Part shown: in pieces, positions 1 through 11,078 of the stretch
Layout of the letters: every line of letters begins with the position of its first letter
Position numbering within the stretch: the stretch's first letter is position 1
Assembly (NCBI GenBank): GCA_947561395.2
Contig: OX387190.1
Coordinates: forward strand, 33,412,858-33,476,857
Reading direction: 5' to 3'
Source: Buxus sempervirens
Lineage: Eukaryota; Streptophyta; Magnoliopsida; Buxales; Buxaceae
Length of the DNA: 64,000 nucleotides
Program-made: the position numbers and the translations under genes
The notes under the pieces: generated by a model
Seen by the model: only the letters and a program-made list of their open reading frames with translations
Told to the model about the DNA's origin: nothing
Databases searched by the model: none

Positions 1-717
1 GAGGACTTTCATTCGAATTTTCTAACAGGAAAAAAGAATTATAAAAAATGAGCAAGAAGGCTGTGTATAAGAGGGCGAAAAAGTGGGGTAGGAAAGCAAA
101 AGACAAACATGTCCCTAACATAATGCATTATTTCAAGAATTTCATGGGGTGTTTTTGGAAAGTTACTAGTTTGACATGTCCTAAGGACTGCTTTTCTTTA
201 TATATAATTAGCAAGAAAAGGGAGGGAATAGTTGCAAAACTGTGAACTGGGACAGTTTTGATTATTTTACTTATTTTCTTAAAAAATCTTAACAATGATT
301 TGTAAGAGATTTTTTGAAAGGGGCACATTATGTTGACACAATTCCTAAAGGACCTATTCTCATACTTTATATGGTATAGATAGATACAGATATATAATAT
401 AGATACGCACTCAACACAATTCCTAAAGGACCTATTCTCATACTTTATATGGTATAGATAGATACGGATATATAATATAGATACGCACTCAAGCGGATTT
501 AAAATACTGATATGGTACCAGCGCCCGACTGCTTCTAAATGGAACCACGTTATGGGTTGCCGATTCCAAGTTCTACTAGCCACGATACTCCCAGTGAAGA
601 GAGGGCTAAATGGGATCCCAAAAACTATGAGGTTGTTTTTTTTTTTTTTTTCTCTCCCTGGTTGTTTTGATTGGTGGTTGGTGTGTACGTGTTTGGTGTT
701 TGTTAATTGTTAATATC
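1..717. other. Array spacer (3' side of A1, 5' flank of a LecRK copy left of the window)
   Basis: No gene is seen. The sequence matches the spacers at 44920-46137 and 60765-62325, which lie between a B-type LecRK promoter and the 3' end of an A-type LecRK. This implies another B copy just left of the window. Relative to those spacers about 0.55 kb is missing near position 80, where the text jumps to the part that starts near 45548 in module 2. A homopolymer T run lies around 637-650. Confidence 0.7.
337..490. repeat. Two-copy tandem repeat, about 76 bp unit
   Basis: The stretch from ACACAATTCCTAAAGGACC to GATACGCACTCA occurs twice head to tail, at about 337-413 and 414-489, with one visible difference (ACAGATA versus ACGGATA). 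The sister spacers near 45825 and 62000 have a single copy, so this is a local duplication in module 1. Confidence 0.8.
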
Positions 718-730
718 GGTGGAATCCCCA

Positions 731-2330
731 AATCTGAAGGTGGTCTGGATGTTAAGTCTATTGCTGAAGTCATGAAGTGTCTCCACATTAAAATGGGATG
801 GAGGGTACTTTATGGGGACAGCTTATGGGCTGACTTTATGCGGGACAAGTACTATGGAAGGCACCATCTTCAAGATCTTAGGGAAAGGTGCGGAAGTTCA
901 AAAATATGGAAAGCAATTCTCAAAGTGAAAGATGTTATTTTTGACAATATGGCTTGGACTATTGAGGAAGGAAAAGTTAGCTTCTGGTTTGATCACTGGT
1001 CTTATTTAGGAAAACTGGTGGATTTCCTCCAAGGAGAGGTATTGCATTTTCTTGAAGCTCAGGTGATTGATTTCATTAGCCCCCTTGGAACCTGGAATCT
1101 TGACGGTCTTAAGGATGTTCTCCCGCAAGATATCATCTCTCAGATCGAGGACCTCCATCTGAGCCTATCTAATCTTAAAGATAAGCCTTTGTGGAAGGCT
1201 TCTTCTTCGGGTATTTTTTCTACCTTCTCAGCTTGGAACATTGTTAGATCTCGTGGAGTTTCGTTTACCTGGAGTAGAATTATTTGGATGAATTTTATTC
1301 CAAACAAGATTGTAGTGTTCTTTTGGAAAATGTTGAAGGGGGCGATTCCTACAGATGAAAGGATTCAACTCAGTGGAATCCAAATGTGTTCTTAGTGGAA
1401 CTGTTGCTTCAATAAAAGATTAGAGTCTGTAAATTACTTATTTTCTTTTGGTGATATTGCTCAATCTGTCTGGGAATACTTCACTAATTGTTTTCATTGT
1501 CAGTTTCATCCCCTTCATGATTTAGCCACCAAAGTATCCTTTTGGTTTAGTGCTAGCTCTTCTGACCAGTGTAGCTTATTGTTTAAAGCAACCCCTCTGT
1601 TTATATGTTGGGAAATATGGATCTCAAGGTATAAAAGCAATTTTGAAGATGAAGCCATGGTTGCAAGTCAAATTATCAGAAAAATTCAGCATTGGTTGAA
1701 GGAAGTATCCTATCTCACTAAACCTTCAAAAAACTGTAAGTTCGAAGGTGCTTTGATTTTGGATCAAATGAATATTTTTTTCTCCTTTTGTCAGACCCCC
1801 TAAAGCTCACTTTGTTTGTTGGATTAGACAAAGGACCTTTCCATTCATTTTGAATGTGGATGGAGCTTCTAAAGGTAATCTTGGAATTTCGGGAGGTGGG
1901 GGAGTTATTCGTAACTCTTCTAGTTCTTTCCAGGTGGCGTTTTCTGCTAGCTATGGCTTTAACTCTAACCTCTTGGCTAAGTTGCTTGCTTTAAGGGATG
2001 GCCTCCACTTGGCGGATTTTTAAGGCTTTCATGATCTGGACATTGAATCTGACTCAAAGGTCTTGGTTGATATTATTAATGGTTTGGCTTCTGTCCCATA
2101 GAAATTTCTTATCTGGTGGAAAGAAATCAAAGAAAGACTCAATAGTTTTAACCGGCCAGTGAAGCATGTTTACAAGGAAGCAAACTCAGTGGCAGATGCT
2201 CTTGCCAATGAGGGATGTGCCCATTCTTCAAAAAAAGTGTATGTTTCTTGCTCAGATTTATCTTCTCAGGTTCGTGATTGTTTATTTCATGACCAAACTG
2301 GTTTGTATGCCATCAGGAAGTAGTTTTGGT
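731..2330 (+). pseudogene. LINE ORF2 remnant: RT C-terminus, zf-RVT, RNase H
   Basis: Frame 731-1395 reads KSEGGLDVKS, the usual start of the region after the LINE RT core, then SLWADFMRDKYY and a zf-RVT-like stretch (KASSSGIFSTFSAWNIVRS). After disruptions near 1395-1580 the text resumes with PLFICWEIWISRYKSNF, and an RNase H domain follows at about 1850-2290 (LNVDGASKGNLGISGGGG ... ESDSKVLVDIINGL ... KEANSVADALANEG). There are in-frame stops in the RNase H part (for example near 2021 and 2099) and a frame change near 1800. No methionine start belongs to it: the ATG at 667 is host flank. It is a dead fragment. Confidence 0.85.
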
Positions 2331-2354
2331 GTTTTTGTTGGGGCTAGGCTTGAT

Positions 2355-2356
<2 letters not shown>

Positions 2357-2387
<31 letters not shown>
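2357..2387. repeat. Poly-C tract (31 C)
   Basis: An uninterrupted run of 31 C in the LINE 3' UTR. It is preceded by GGGGCTAGGCTTGATGT and followed at about 2424 by a second diverged copy of that lead-in (GGGGTAAGGCTCGATGT), so it may have grown inside a small duplication. Length is uncertain because such tracts are prone to sequencing error. Confidence 0.8.
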
Positions 2388-2558
2388 ATTGTTGGTATTT
2401 TTTCTGGTTGTTGGTTTTTTGTAGGGGTAAGGCTCGATGTCCCCTCTGCTAGTGTATCTCTTCCTTTTGGTATTAATATGCAGGTAACGGTCTGCCTCAA
2501 CCCTCCTCTCTCCGTTGGAGTGCCACTAAGGCTATTCACGCCTTAGTGGGTTTTCTTT

Positions 2559-2560
<2 letters not shown>

Positions 2561-2605
<45 letters not shown>
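2561..2605. repeat. (TA)n microsatellite at the LINE 3' end
   Basis: A run of alternating TA follows TTTCTTTAAAA and directly abuts the right-hand target duplication. It stands where a poly(A) tail would be expected. Confidence 0.85.
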
Positions 2606-2607
<2 letters not shown>

Positions 2608-2736
2608 GTGTAATCCCATTGCTAGATAGATAAAACAAAATTTGGACATGTTTCCAATCAAGACTTGTTTAAGAAAGAGAAATAAGCATTTACTGTACTT
2701 TTTTACATCTGTACGTCAGCAATCACAACGGAGACA

Positions 2737-4620
2737 CTATGCACTGCCTTTGTGCGAACTCAAGAGAGATCTAGAAGAAGACCTTGTCGTGGATGTAGTA
2801 GCCCGTGACCAATTGTTGGTGGTGCAGCTGCTACACGTACATTGACTTCGATCTGTCCCTGACTCGGTGAGGCCATTGGATGATGTGTAGTTGAACTTGC
2901 ATATATGCATAGGAGGCGCAAAGTACATTGGCACAGGCATCTTTGAAGGAAGGTTGGGCAATGGTGCTTCAAAATTAAGAACATTGATTACTTGCCTTAT
3001 AGAAGGCCGGTGAGTCTGATCAGGATGAGCACACCATAACCCAACAATCATCAAACATTCAATTTGTTTTTGATCGAAGTCCATGCTTAATCTTGCATCG
3101 GCTGCTTCAAGCAACTTCCCACTTCCATATAGTCCCCATACCCACTCTACCAGCCTTACTTGACTTGGCTCTGCCCTGTGCTCAACTGGCCTTCTCCCAC
3201 ATGCAATTTCAAGGGCAACAATCCCAAAACTGTAAACATCCGATTCCTTGCTAGCCTTGCCAGTGGTGACACACTCAGGAGCCAAGTAGCCCATGGTTCC
3301 AGCCAAAACAGTTGTTTGAGATCCTAATTCATGGTCCACAAGCCTGGCAAGACCAAAGTCTCCCAGCTTTGCATTGTAACCTGAATCCAGCATCACATTG
3401 CTTGATTTGATGTCTCTGTGCACCACACATTGTTCCCACTCCTCGTGAAGATAGAGCAACGCCGATGCCAGGCCAAGAGCTATCTTGTACCTCGTTACCC
3501 ATGTTAATGTTGCCTTTTCACCGAAGAGATGGTAATAAGGCTTCCATTGGGCATGAACTCATAAACAAGAAGGAGCTCGCCTCTTTCATGGCACCAGCCA
3601 AAAAGCTGAACCAAGTTCCTGTGTCTCAGTTGACTGACGGTCTTTACCTCTGATACATATTCCCTCTTCCCTTGTTTGGATCCTCCTGAGACCCTTTTAA
3701 CAGCAACATCAGCATTCAAGTCGCTTAAGAAGCCTTTTTAAACGCCTCCAAATCCTCCCTCTCCAAGCTTCCCTTCCTCTGCAAAGTCTCTTGTTGCACG
3801 AACCAGGTCCTGGTAAGAGAACCTTTTCGGCCCAGTTCCTTTTTCAAATTCACCATCCATTAACAAATCAAAGTCCATATCACCTCTTTTCCCCCTTGTC
3901 TTCTTTCTCCTCCTGATGAACCAAAACAAACCCAATGCACAACTTAGGGCACTAATACCAACGACCAAACTTACGATCAGCCCAATATTATTTTTCTTTC
4001 TCCGTTCATCGATCTCCAAAGTCGAATTAAATTGCCACGAAATAATGTTATGGATTTCAATAAATTTCCCTGTGGCAGCCGAGAATCCAATGCTAACTTG
4101 TTCAGGTAAAACTTTCCTCAAATCAACAACATAAAAAGGACTAGAATTCCCCGCTATAAACTGGATTTTCAGCGGAAGTCAAAAACACGCTCAAGTTTTT
4201 TGTAGCAGAATTGTAACTCACCCAAGCATTCGCTCTTGATCTTGATGCTGCTTTTCCATTTCACGTGAGCGGCAGAAACAATTGAGTTGATGTTGATGCC
4301 GACATGATCATTGCTTGGATCCCAACCATTTTTGAAACTGTCGAACTCAACTGCAACAATTTGATTTTCCGTCACGTTAACAGATTGTGGATTGAATAGG
4401 GCTAGCAATCCGCCGCTCGAATTTGCCGGGATGGTAGACCCGAATGGTGCAAGGAAGAAGGAGAGCCCATCACCATAACCGGTTTTATTGAGTGCTCGAT
4501 CTGATGATAAAAGAGAAATGAGTGGTGAAGTCTGTGAGCCTCCCTGTTCGTTTAAAGCAACCTATTGCATCATCATAGTCCCACCTTTGGGGCGAAACTA
4601 CAACGTGTCATTGGTTCACT
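2737..4620 (-). pseudogene. LecRK pseudogene A1 (type A lectin receptor kinase)
   Basis: Homologous to A3 at 62592. From the C-terminus it reads kinase, transmembrane segment and the second half of a legume-lectin domain. The kinase part 2737-3527 contains HRDIKSSN and DFGLARL. A 1-base deletion near 3528 (GGTAATAAGG where A3 has GGTAATCAAGG) shifts frame. A stop lies in the ATP-binding region near 3738 (VYKG became V-stop-KG). Further frame changes occur near 4150 and 4225 in the lectin domain, and a 4-base insertion is present near 4495 (CTCGATCTGATG against CTCTGATG in A2). The transmembrane segment reads IGLIVSLVVGISALSCALGL. The lectin N-terminus and signal peptide are missing; recognisable coding ends near 4560-4620 and remnant retroelement DNA follows. 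The frameshift and stop are shared with A2. Not functional as a receptor kinase. Confidence 0.9.
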
Positions 4621-5051
4621 CCACGAGTAACTTTATTTTACTCATAGGGCTAATAAATATATAATTTTCAATTAAATCCATCTTACACCTTTGGGTATAA
4701 TTCAAATTTAATCAAGATATTCATATTCATTACCCTATCCCGTTTTTGAATGTAAAGCAAGGATCTTCCTTTGGGCCAATCTTCACTTTCACAATCAAAA
4801 ACACAATTGATGTCCATAACCAACCCTTTCTAACCAAAACTAATTCATAATTCCTCATGGTCGGGCTACTTTGGTGGCTACCAAACCAGACACATTATGA
4901 ATTACTTATAATGGTTGAATGACATCTAATCCACTATGTAACTTTCATAAAAGATAACCATATATATATATATATATATAACCTTTCTAGATATGGATAA
5001 AATATGATGTAGTTTATTGCTGCATAAACCTAACCACGCTCCGATACCAAA
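4621..5051 (-). mobile_element. Remnant internal region of an old LTR element, with PBS
   Basis: AT-rich noncoding DNA with a short TA run (about 4962-4980). Read on the minus strand, the LTR at 5052 is followed by TTTGGTATCGGAGC, which resembles the initiator-Met tRNA primer site TGGTATCAGAGC. So this is the 5' leader of a reverse-oriented retroelement whose coding part is gone; the deletion joined it to the truncated A1 lectin domain. The same arrangement is present at 48191-48655. Confidence 0.6.
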
Positions 5052-5243
5052 TGTTAGACTTGGCTATGAAAAATTTACATGAACAAGGATCTAAGATTAT
5101 GCAACAACAAACTAGAAATTTGAAATAAATTGAAAGAAGACATTCCTGGAGCCATGATCTCCATTGCTTATATGCTAGATGGTATTTGGCCTTCAATCTT
5201 CTCTTCCCTCCTCACCTCTATACTTGCCTAAGTGATGGATGCC
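5052..5243 (-). mobile_element. Old reverse-oriented LTR, left part (split by Ogre)
   Basis: Begins TGTTAGACTTGG on the plus strand, the complement of an LTR ending CTAACA. It is cut at ATGCC by the Ogre insertion and continues at 28780-29245. The unsplit copy is 48656-49305 (650 bp), which supplies the empty site for the Ogre element. Confidence 0.75.
5239..5243. repeat. Target site duplication, left (ATGCC)
   Basis: ATGCC directly before the 5' LTR; the same 5 bases follow the 3' LTR at 28780-28784. The empty site in module 2 (about 48843) has a single ATGCC. Confidence 0.95.
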
Positions 5244-5357
5244 TGTAGACACCCCCAAATTGCACCCCAATATAAGAGATTAACTAAGAAGGGCTCCAAA
5301 GGTCTCATTTGAGCCTTGACATATGTCAAACTTTCAAAAACTTTCAAAAACAGTGCC

Positions 5358-5623
5358 AACCGCACTGTGTATGCGGTTTTTATAATTTCGGTGTAAACCG
5401 CTCTGTATGTGCGGTTACAACCGCACAGACAGCACGGTTCAGGTCCTTGCTTGTCGCGCTGGCGGCCACGTGGCTTCAAGAAGCTTCGGCCGTTAGGCCG
5501 CGTGTCCAGCACTCGATTAAAGCATAACTGAATTGAACCGTTCTGTATATGCGGTTTAGTCAATTTTGTATTAAACCGCACTTTGAGTGGCGGTTCTGTG
5601 GAAACCGCACTGAGTATACGGTT
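5358..5623. promoter_or_regulatory. Cluster of six 21-base near-palindromes in the 5' LTR
   Basis: Each copy is AACCG, 11 bases, CGGTT: 5358-5378, 5396-5416, 5419-5439, 5536-5556, 5574-5595 (12-base core) and 5603-5623. The best copies extend the arms to AACCGCA/TGCGGTT around a 7-base centre like CTGTGTA. The core CTG gives the motif a direction; 5419 runs opposite to its neighbours. The cluster lies 0.2-0.47 kb upstream of the TATA box, as enhancer elements in U3 do. CGGTT fits the MYB core CNGTTR when a purine follows; that link is only a guess. Confidence 0.85.
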
Positions 5624-5824
5624 TTGGCTGTTTCAAGGCTTTGCGAAATGGCTCGATCTCTGAGCCTTATTTACGCATATTACCTCTCTCTCAGGGACTT
5701 GAACTCCCTATTTCACCCTCCGAAACTTGCTGAATTACACCAATTCATGCCTTGGAGGAGAATTGGAATAATCTAGAAGGCCTTTTTGGCCTACCCTTGG
5801 GACTCTTCTACCCTTGACTTGGCC

Positions 5825-5832
5825 TATAAATA
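5825..5832 (+). promoter_or_regulatory. TATA box of the 5' LTR
   Basis: TATAAATA in the context GGCCTATAAATAGAGAGG, a canonical plant core promoter for the genomic transcript. The 3' LTR has the same box at 26953-26960. Confidence 0.75.
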
Positions 5833-7653
5833 GAGAGGCCCTCCTCTTGCAAATGGCTGGTAATTTGAAGCTTGGAAGCTCTGCAAGAAGAAGAGAAGCT
5901 CTGCTGGATTGTCTACTCAAAGCTCAAGCTACCTAAGGTAAAGCTCTCCTTTGGTTTTCCAGTACTCTCTTTATAATTCCAACTCCCATCTTCTACCTTT
6001 CTGTAGTATAAGGCCTCTGTGCATTCTTGCAACCCCAAACCCCTTCTAAAGTACCTGGGAATCCTCTCTAGCCGTAAAACGTGAAGAGAGAGCCTGGGGA
6101 AAAGGAAGGTGGAATGGATCCTCTAGGCTTAGAACCCTCAAGTGACGAAAAGCATGTTATATGGTTATTTTGAGCCCTTGAATGCTTCTCTGATCATTTT
6201 TTGTATTTGGAGAAGATGTGAATCCATGCTCTCAACAGCCATGGATTCCAACTTTCTCATAGAAATGTGATTTTCCAAATCTTTGCACCCACTTTTCACT
6301 ATTTTCATCAAATAGGCTAGATCTTGGATTTCCATGTAAATATGGAAAATCTGAGATCATTGGCCTTAGAATGAGTTTTTAGAAGTTCATGAGTTGTTTT
6401 TCATGATTTTAAATTGTTTTGGTCGAATCCACTTGCACACATACACTGATTTTGGCTTCTTATTCAAAGTCCTTCAAAAACAGGACAGATCTGTAGCCTG
6501 TCTTGGAATGCTCATAACTTCATCCTCCGGATGAATTTTTGAGTGATTCCAAAGACATGTGATAGATTGGGAAGTCTATTTAATATCTGGAAAATTTCGT
6601 TTGCTTCCATGTAGCCAATTTTTGATACCATCTCTTCAAAGTTTGTAAGACAGTTCAGCCCAGATTGCTGAACTTGCCACTTCGATGGTGCACTATTTGC
6701 TCAGTTTTAATCCGTTTTATGTGATTTCAATTTCTGAGTTTTCTTTGAGAAGTCTATTTTCATTTCCAACAAGTTTCAGCAGATTTCAATCTGTTTTGTG
6801 CCTTGGGTGCTCATTTGACTCAGAAGTGCTCGCTGGCATAGTCCAGAGCTCATCTGTGGCCTTCTAGGCCTGTTCAAGAGAGCACACAAGTCACATCCGG
6901 ATAGAGATTGATGTGAGGTTTTTTTCTTTGGAAAGATGTCACTACATACTTCCTCCATACCAATTTTCAGGGATTTTTATTGAGCCAAACTCCACGAATA
7001 GAGCTTTGAAAATGCCTACTTAACACTTTTTCTGAGTTATAACAGCAAATTTCATATGTGGATTTCTCTCTCGGGTTGAATCGAATTGAGCTGAATTTTT
7101 TACTGTATACTCTACTATATACCAGTTTTCAAATGGCTTTGGTTTCATTTGATTTAGATTTAAATTGAATGAGTTATGGTTTATCAAAGCTTTCAAGCTC
7201 TTTTGACCGAATTTCTCCAGATTTGCCTTGGCTTGATTTTCTTCATTTTTACTTCGATTTCACTTCACTCATGAAGTTTTAGAAGTGATGAATCCACAAA
7301 GAGAGTCTAAACTCATTAGACTTCTCATGTGGAATGGTCACACACATTGTGCTTGTTAAGCACCTTTTTGTTAATTTTACTAGCAAACAATTTATAGCAT
7401 AAGCAAGCATGTGGTAACCGTCTTAGACGGATGAGTGGGGGTGCCTAACACCTTCCCCCGCTCATAAATAATTCCCCGTACCCAATCTCTGGATTTTTCC
7501 ATATATTAGAGCTACTTTGGCTCTGTTTGGCTTTTATGAACCCGTTGGTGTCCATTCACACCCTTAAGATGGATGGTGGCGACTCTTATTCTTATCGATC
7601 CCCGCGTGACGATATAGGAGGTCATCATAGATGACATTTCCATGTCTCACAAC

Positions 7654-7671
7654 TGGCGACTCTGCTGGGGA
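7654..7671 (+). other. Primer binding site
   Basis: TGGCGACTCTGCTGGGGA begins 2 bases after the 5' LTR. It starts with TGG, complementary to a tRNA CCA end. From memory it is of the kind found in Ogre elements, where tRNA-Arg is the reported primer; the tRNA identity was not checked. Confidence 0.75.
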
Positions 7672-9261
7672 CTTTTGTGGAATTGAGCCATTGTTGTGTG
7701 CTTAGCATGTTGGATTGCTTTTATTTGATTGTTTGCTGTTTGGCTTGTTTAAGAAGCATGCTGATCTGAATGCCTTTGTTTTAGAGAGAATGCAAGACCC
7801 ATGGAAATATGGCATGTGATGTGTGTATGCCTTGATTATGTTTAGAACCATGCTTAGGAAGGCCTAACTAGTCTTAGCATGCTAGGTTGCCATATTTTCA
7901 TGATAAGCATGCTTTGATTAGAGCTTTGATGTCATGAGCATGAGATCTGAATTTTTTGAGAGATGTTTTGACTATGTTAAGCATGCTCACCATAATTAAA
8001 TGTTATTTTTGTATAACATGATAACATGCTTTCATGTTTGTATGGTTGGGTGAATGCATGTTTAGATTGAGCATGCTAGGTTTTTTATTACCTTGATATT
8101 TTCATGTTTATCTATCACAAATGATCTCTATATCATGCCTTGGTTGTTTTTGGATTGTGCTTGCATGGCTACGAAAAAAAGAGTGGCAAGGGTGGGACGT
8201 TGTGTTGAATGTGACCCATCTTGTTCAAATGCACTTGTGCACCTTTTTATTTTTTTTACACAGCCTACCTATCACCTATAGGAAGTTGAACAAGAATGTG
8301 TGTAGCTTGGCGCACCGAGGTCGTTACTTCGGAAAGCGAAAGTGAAAACATTCACCTTAGAAGCTTTGAGCCAATGATGTGATGACATGGTGGATCTAGA
8401 ATTCTGGTCATACACTAGGCTTGAGCTCTAAGTTGCCAATAAGCCAAAACCCAAAACCCCCACGCTTGAAGGTGGAGAAACACGTTTTTGGCCAAATTAA
8501 ACCAAATACGATGGGAAAAGGGTTTGTATTGAGGGAAGGCCGTCTTGCATGGCTCAGGTGGTCCAAGGCATGATATGGACACCATTTGGAAGGTAAACGT
8601 GAGGTAACAAGGTAATGTAAGCCTATTATTTGTGGTAACATCTTTACTTTGTAAATATCAAGCTCATGTTGGCCATTTGTGGGGATCTTGTTATTCCCAG
8701 AAATTTGTTGTTATCCTAGGATTGGTGTAGCCCTTAGAGAGAGTTTTTACTCTTCTTATGTGTCGTTCTACCCCAAATGTCCATAGGAGGCACCTAAAAG
8801 TCCCGAAATCCATGCATTGGGTGTCCATTTTGGGGAGGGAACCTAGGCCCTCCTATGTATGAATATTACTAATCCTTTGTTTTGCAGGAAATTGGTGTGG
8901 AGAACACCCTGGAGCTGCTGGTACAAAGGGATTTTTCCTTTTTAGTTTAAAAATTCCCATTCTCAAGCCCAAGGAGGCTAAAATTGTAATTTTATTTTGA
9001 TTCATGCCCTTGAAGGCCAATTTGTATTGTAACATGTTTCTTTTATCATAAGAAGTCTGTTTGTGCATATTTTTGGTATCCCCATGCAATCCCATGAAAT
9101 TCAAGGGTTAAACGGGCCTTTAATGCCATTTGATATGTCAAGTGTCCAATTTGGGGCAGTCCAGAAGCCACCCAATGGTGAACAGTGTGTTTGGGCAAGT
9201 AACCAAGCTAATAAAACCAATTGGAACAGGAAACAATTCGAAAATCTGTTTTTCGGCTGAA

Positions 9262-9348
9262 AACCGTCCTGAGTATGCGGTTGTCTGCATTTTCGCTGCA
9301 ACCGCATATATCATACGGTTTGGGCCAAACCGTCCTGAGTGTGCGGTT
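9262..9348. promoter_or_regulatory. Cluster of three 21-base near-palindromes in the leader
   Basis: Copies at 9262-9282 (core TCCTGAGTATG), 9300-9320 (core CATATATCATA) and 9328-9348 (core TCCTGAGTGTG), each flanked by AACCG and CGGTT. They are spaced 18 and 7 bases apart. Confidence 0.85.
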
Positions 9349-10052
9349 TTAAGCCGAAATCCCATTCTGGCCATGCTAATTAAACATTTCTGGGTCCTTT
9401 CATCCCTAAGTTATATAAGCAAATGGGCAGTGATTCCAAATAAGATAAATGGCATTTAAACCATTCCAAATCCACACGGATCAAGAAATTAAGCTCATGT
9501 TGAACATATTCACCTAAATTGAGCAAATTAATCCAACTCAAAGGTGAAAATGATGAAATGAAAGTTGGCTCAAACCAAAAGTCAGGTCAAGCACCAAATT
9601 TTGCGGTTTAAGCTAATGTTAGGCTCTTTTTACCTAGTTTGAACACTTGACCCATCTTAAGTGAAGTAAAATGATTAAAAGAAAATTGGTTCAAATAACC
9701 AATTCATACTTCAACCTCAAGAATTAAAATCACAATAAGTTCCCAAAACATGTTAAGCTTAAAAAGGAAGCTCAACTCTTTTAAAATGGGGCAAATTCCA
9801 ATCAAAAATCAATCTACAAGAAATCTTTAAACATAAAGTGTTCAAACTTTTAAGATTTCTCTCAAAGAGCAATTGGGTCATTTGGAAACCTTTGAATTCC
9901 AAGCAAATAACCATTTAAAAATCAAGTGAAAGGAAAATTTTAAGTAAATCATCTCCTTGAAAGCAATTTGAGTCTCTTTTTAACTCAAAAACACCTAAGG
10001 GGAAATCAAAAATATTTTAGGCATCTGAAAGCCTTGGAATTTCAGAAAATCA

Positions 10053-10370
10053 ACTCATAGGACCCTGGAAGCCTGAAATTCCAGATTTTTTCCAAAATCT
10101 TCATAGGCCTTCTAAAGCCTGAATTTAGAAACTCATAGGACCCTGGAAGCCTGAAATTCCAGATTTTTTCCAAAATCTTCATAGGCCTTCTAAAGCCTGA
10201 ATTTAGAAACTCATAGGACTCCTGGAAGCCTGAAATTCCAGATTTTTTCCAAAATCTTCATAGGCCTTCTAAAGCCTGAATTTAGAAACTCATAGGACCC
10301 TGGAAGCCTGAAATTCCAGAATTTTTCAAAATCTTCATAGGCCTTCTAAAGCCTGAATTTAGAAAATCAT
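10053..10370. repeat. 78-bp tandem repeat, about four copies
   Basis: Units begin ACTCATAGGA at 10053, 10131, 10209 and 10288, with a decaying fifth start near 10363. Each contains CCTGGAAGCCTGAAATTCC and CATAGGCCTTCTAAAGCC. Copies are nearly identical, so they arose recently. Confidence 0.9.
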
Positions 10371-10421
10371 AGGCCCCTGAAAGCCTGCGTAATTTCGGGA
10401 GGTTGTGGAAGCCTTAATTCC

Positions 10422-10800
10422 AAAGCATAAGCCCTTGGAAGCTTGCGTAATTCCAAGTTGTGATTTGTCTAAGGACTTTTACCTTAGGCATCTCATTTTT
10501 GTGGGACGTTGGAAGCCCTAGAATATTCCAGCATTGGTGGGTCTTTTTCGTACCAACCAAAGCATAAGCCCTTGGAAGCTTGCGTAATTCCAAGTTGTGA
10601 TTTGTCTAAGGACTTTTACCTTAGGCATCTCATTTTTGTAGGACGTTGGAAGCCCTAGAATATTCCAGCATTGGTGGGTCTTTTTCGTACCAACCAATTC
10701 ATAAGCCCTTGGAAGCTTGCGTGATTCCAAGTCTTGATTTGTCTACAGGCTTTTACTGTAGGCACATCATCTTTTGTGGGACATGTGGGAGGCCCTAGAA
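10422..10800. repeat. 137-bp tandem repeat, nearly three copies
   Basis: CATAAGCCCTTGGAAGC recurs at 10426, 10563 and 10700, exactly 137 bases apart. The third copy is more diverged towards its end. It shares the GGAAGCC word with the 78-bp array just upstream, so both may descend from one simpler repeat. Confidence 0.88.
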
Positions 10801-11078
10801 TACTCCTACAAAATTTCTAAGATTTGATCTTTTTCGTATCAATCACCTCATCTTAATAAGGTTATGTTAACCATAAATACAAAAATCAAAAAATATGAAT
10901 GCAAAAAAACCCCCAAACTCATGTTCACCAAGCCTACATGCACGCATGCATAGGTGTGTAAAGTTGATTGGATGGGACACTAACATTTTTTCTTTTTTCT
11001 TCTTCTTTTTTACTAAGGTACTAAGTTCCTACTGCAACCATTGCTCCCCGACGTTCTCAAAGATTAAAAGCTGCTACC

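Larger units (their letters stand above)
729..2606 (+). mobile_element. 5'-truncated LINE (plant L1 type)
   Basis: An insertion between two near-identical 11-bp sites, GGTGGAATCCC (718-728) and GGTGTAATCCC (2607-2617). The uninterrupted site is present in the sister modules at about 46137 and 62325, so the boundaries are well supported. The element begins in the C-terminal part of a LINE reverse transcriptase and runs through a zf-RVT region and an RNase H domain to a 3' UTR ending in a TA run. Truncation at the 5' end with a target duplication is typical of target-primed reverse transcription. It lies 0.1 kb beyond the 3' end of A1. Confidence 0.88.
5244..7651 (+). repeat. 5' LTR of the Ogre-like element
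   Basis: 2408 bp, TG...CA ends. A TATA box lies at 5825-5832 and six copies of the 21-base AACCG/CGGTT near-palindrome lie upstream of it. Small open frames in the LTR have no family resemblance and are not called as genes. It matches the 3' LTR at an offset of 21128 bases in every stretch I compared apart from one base. Confidence 0.95.
7672..11078 (+). other. Long untranslated leader of the Ogre-like element
   Basis: 3.4 kb between primer site and gag. Ogre elements often carry an extra ORF here, but the longest open frames are about 110 codons and have no recognisable features. It holds three near-palindromes (9262-9348) and two tandem arrays (10053-10370 and 10422-10800). A pyrimidine-rich stretch at 10987-11010 precedes gag. 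Confidence 0.7.

Noticed and set aside
2166..2546. 126-codon plus-strand frame with a proline run
   Set aside because: It is the LINE 3' end read through the poly-C tract; the proline (or, on the other strand, glycine) run is only the homopolymer.
5358..5623. CRISPR-like array
   Set aside because: Short repeats with variable gaps, mixed direction and varying cores in a plant retrotransposon; no constant repeat-spacer pattern and no cas genes.
5309..5776. Short frames in the LTRs (repeated at 26437-26904) and 117-161 codon minus-strand frames
   Set aside because: They coincide with the near-palindrome cluster, recur only because the LTR recurs, and show no domain or coding pattern.
8093..9459. 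Small frames in the leader as an Ogre ORF1
   Set aside because: None exceeds about 110 codons, and the longer ones cross the near-palindrome cluster; an Ogre ORF1 would be several hundred codons.
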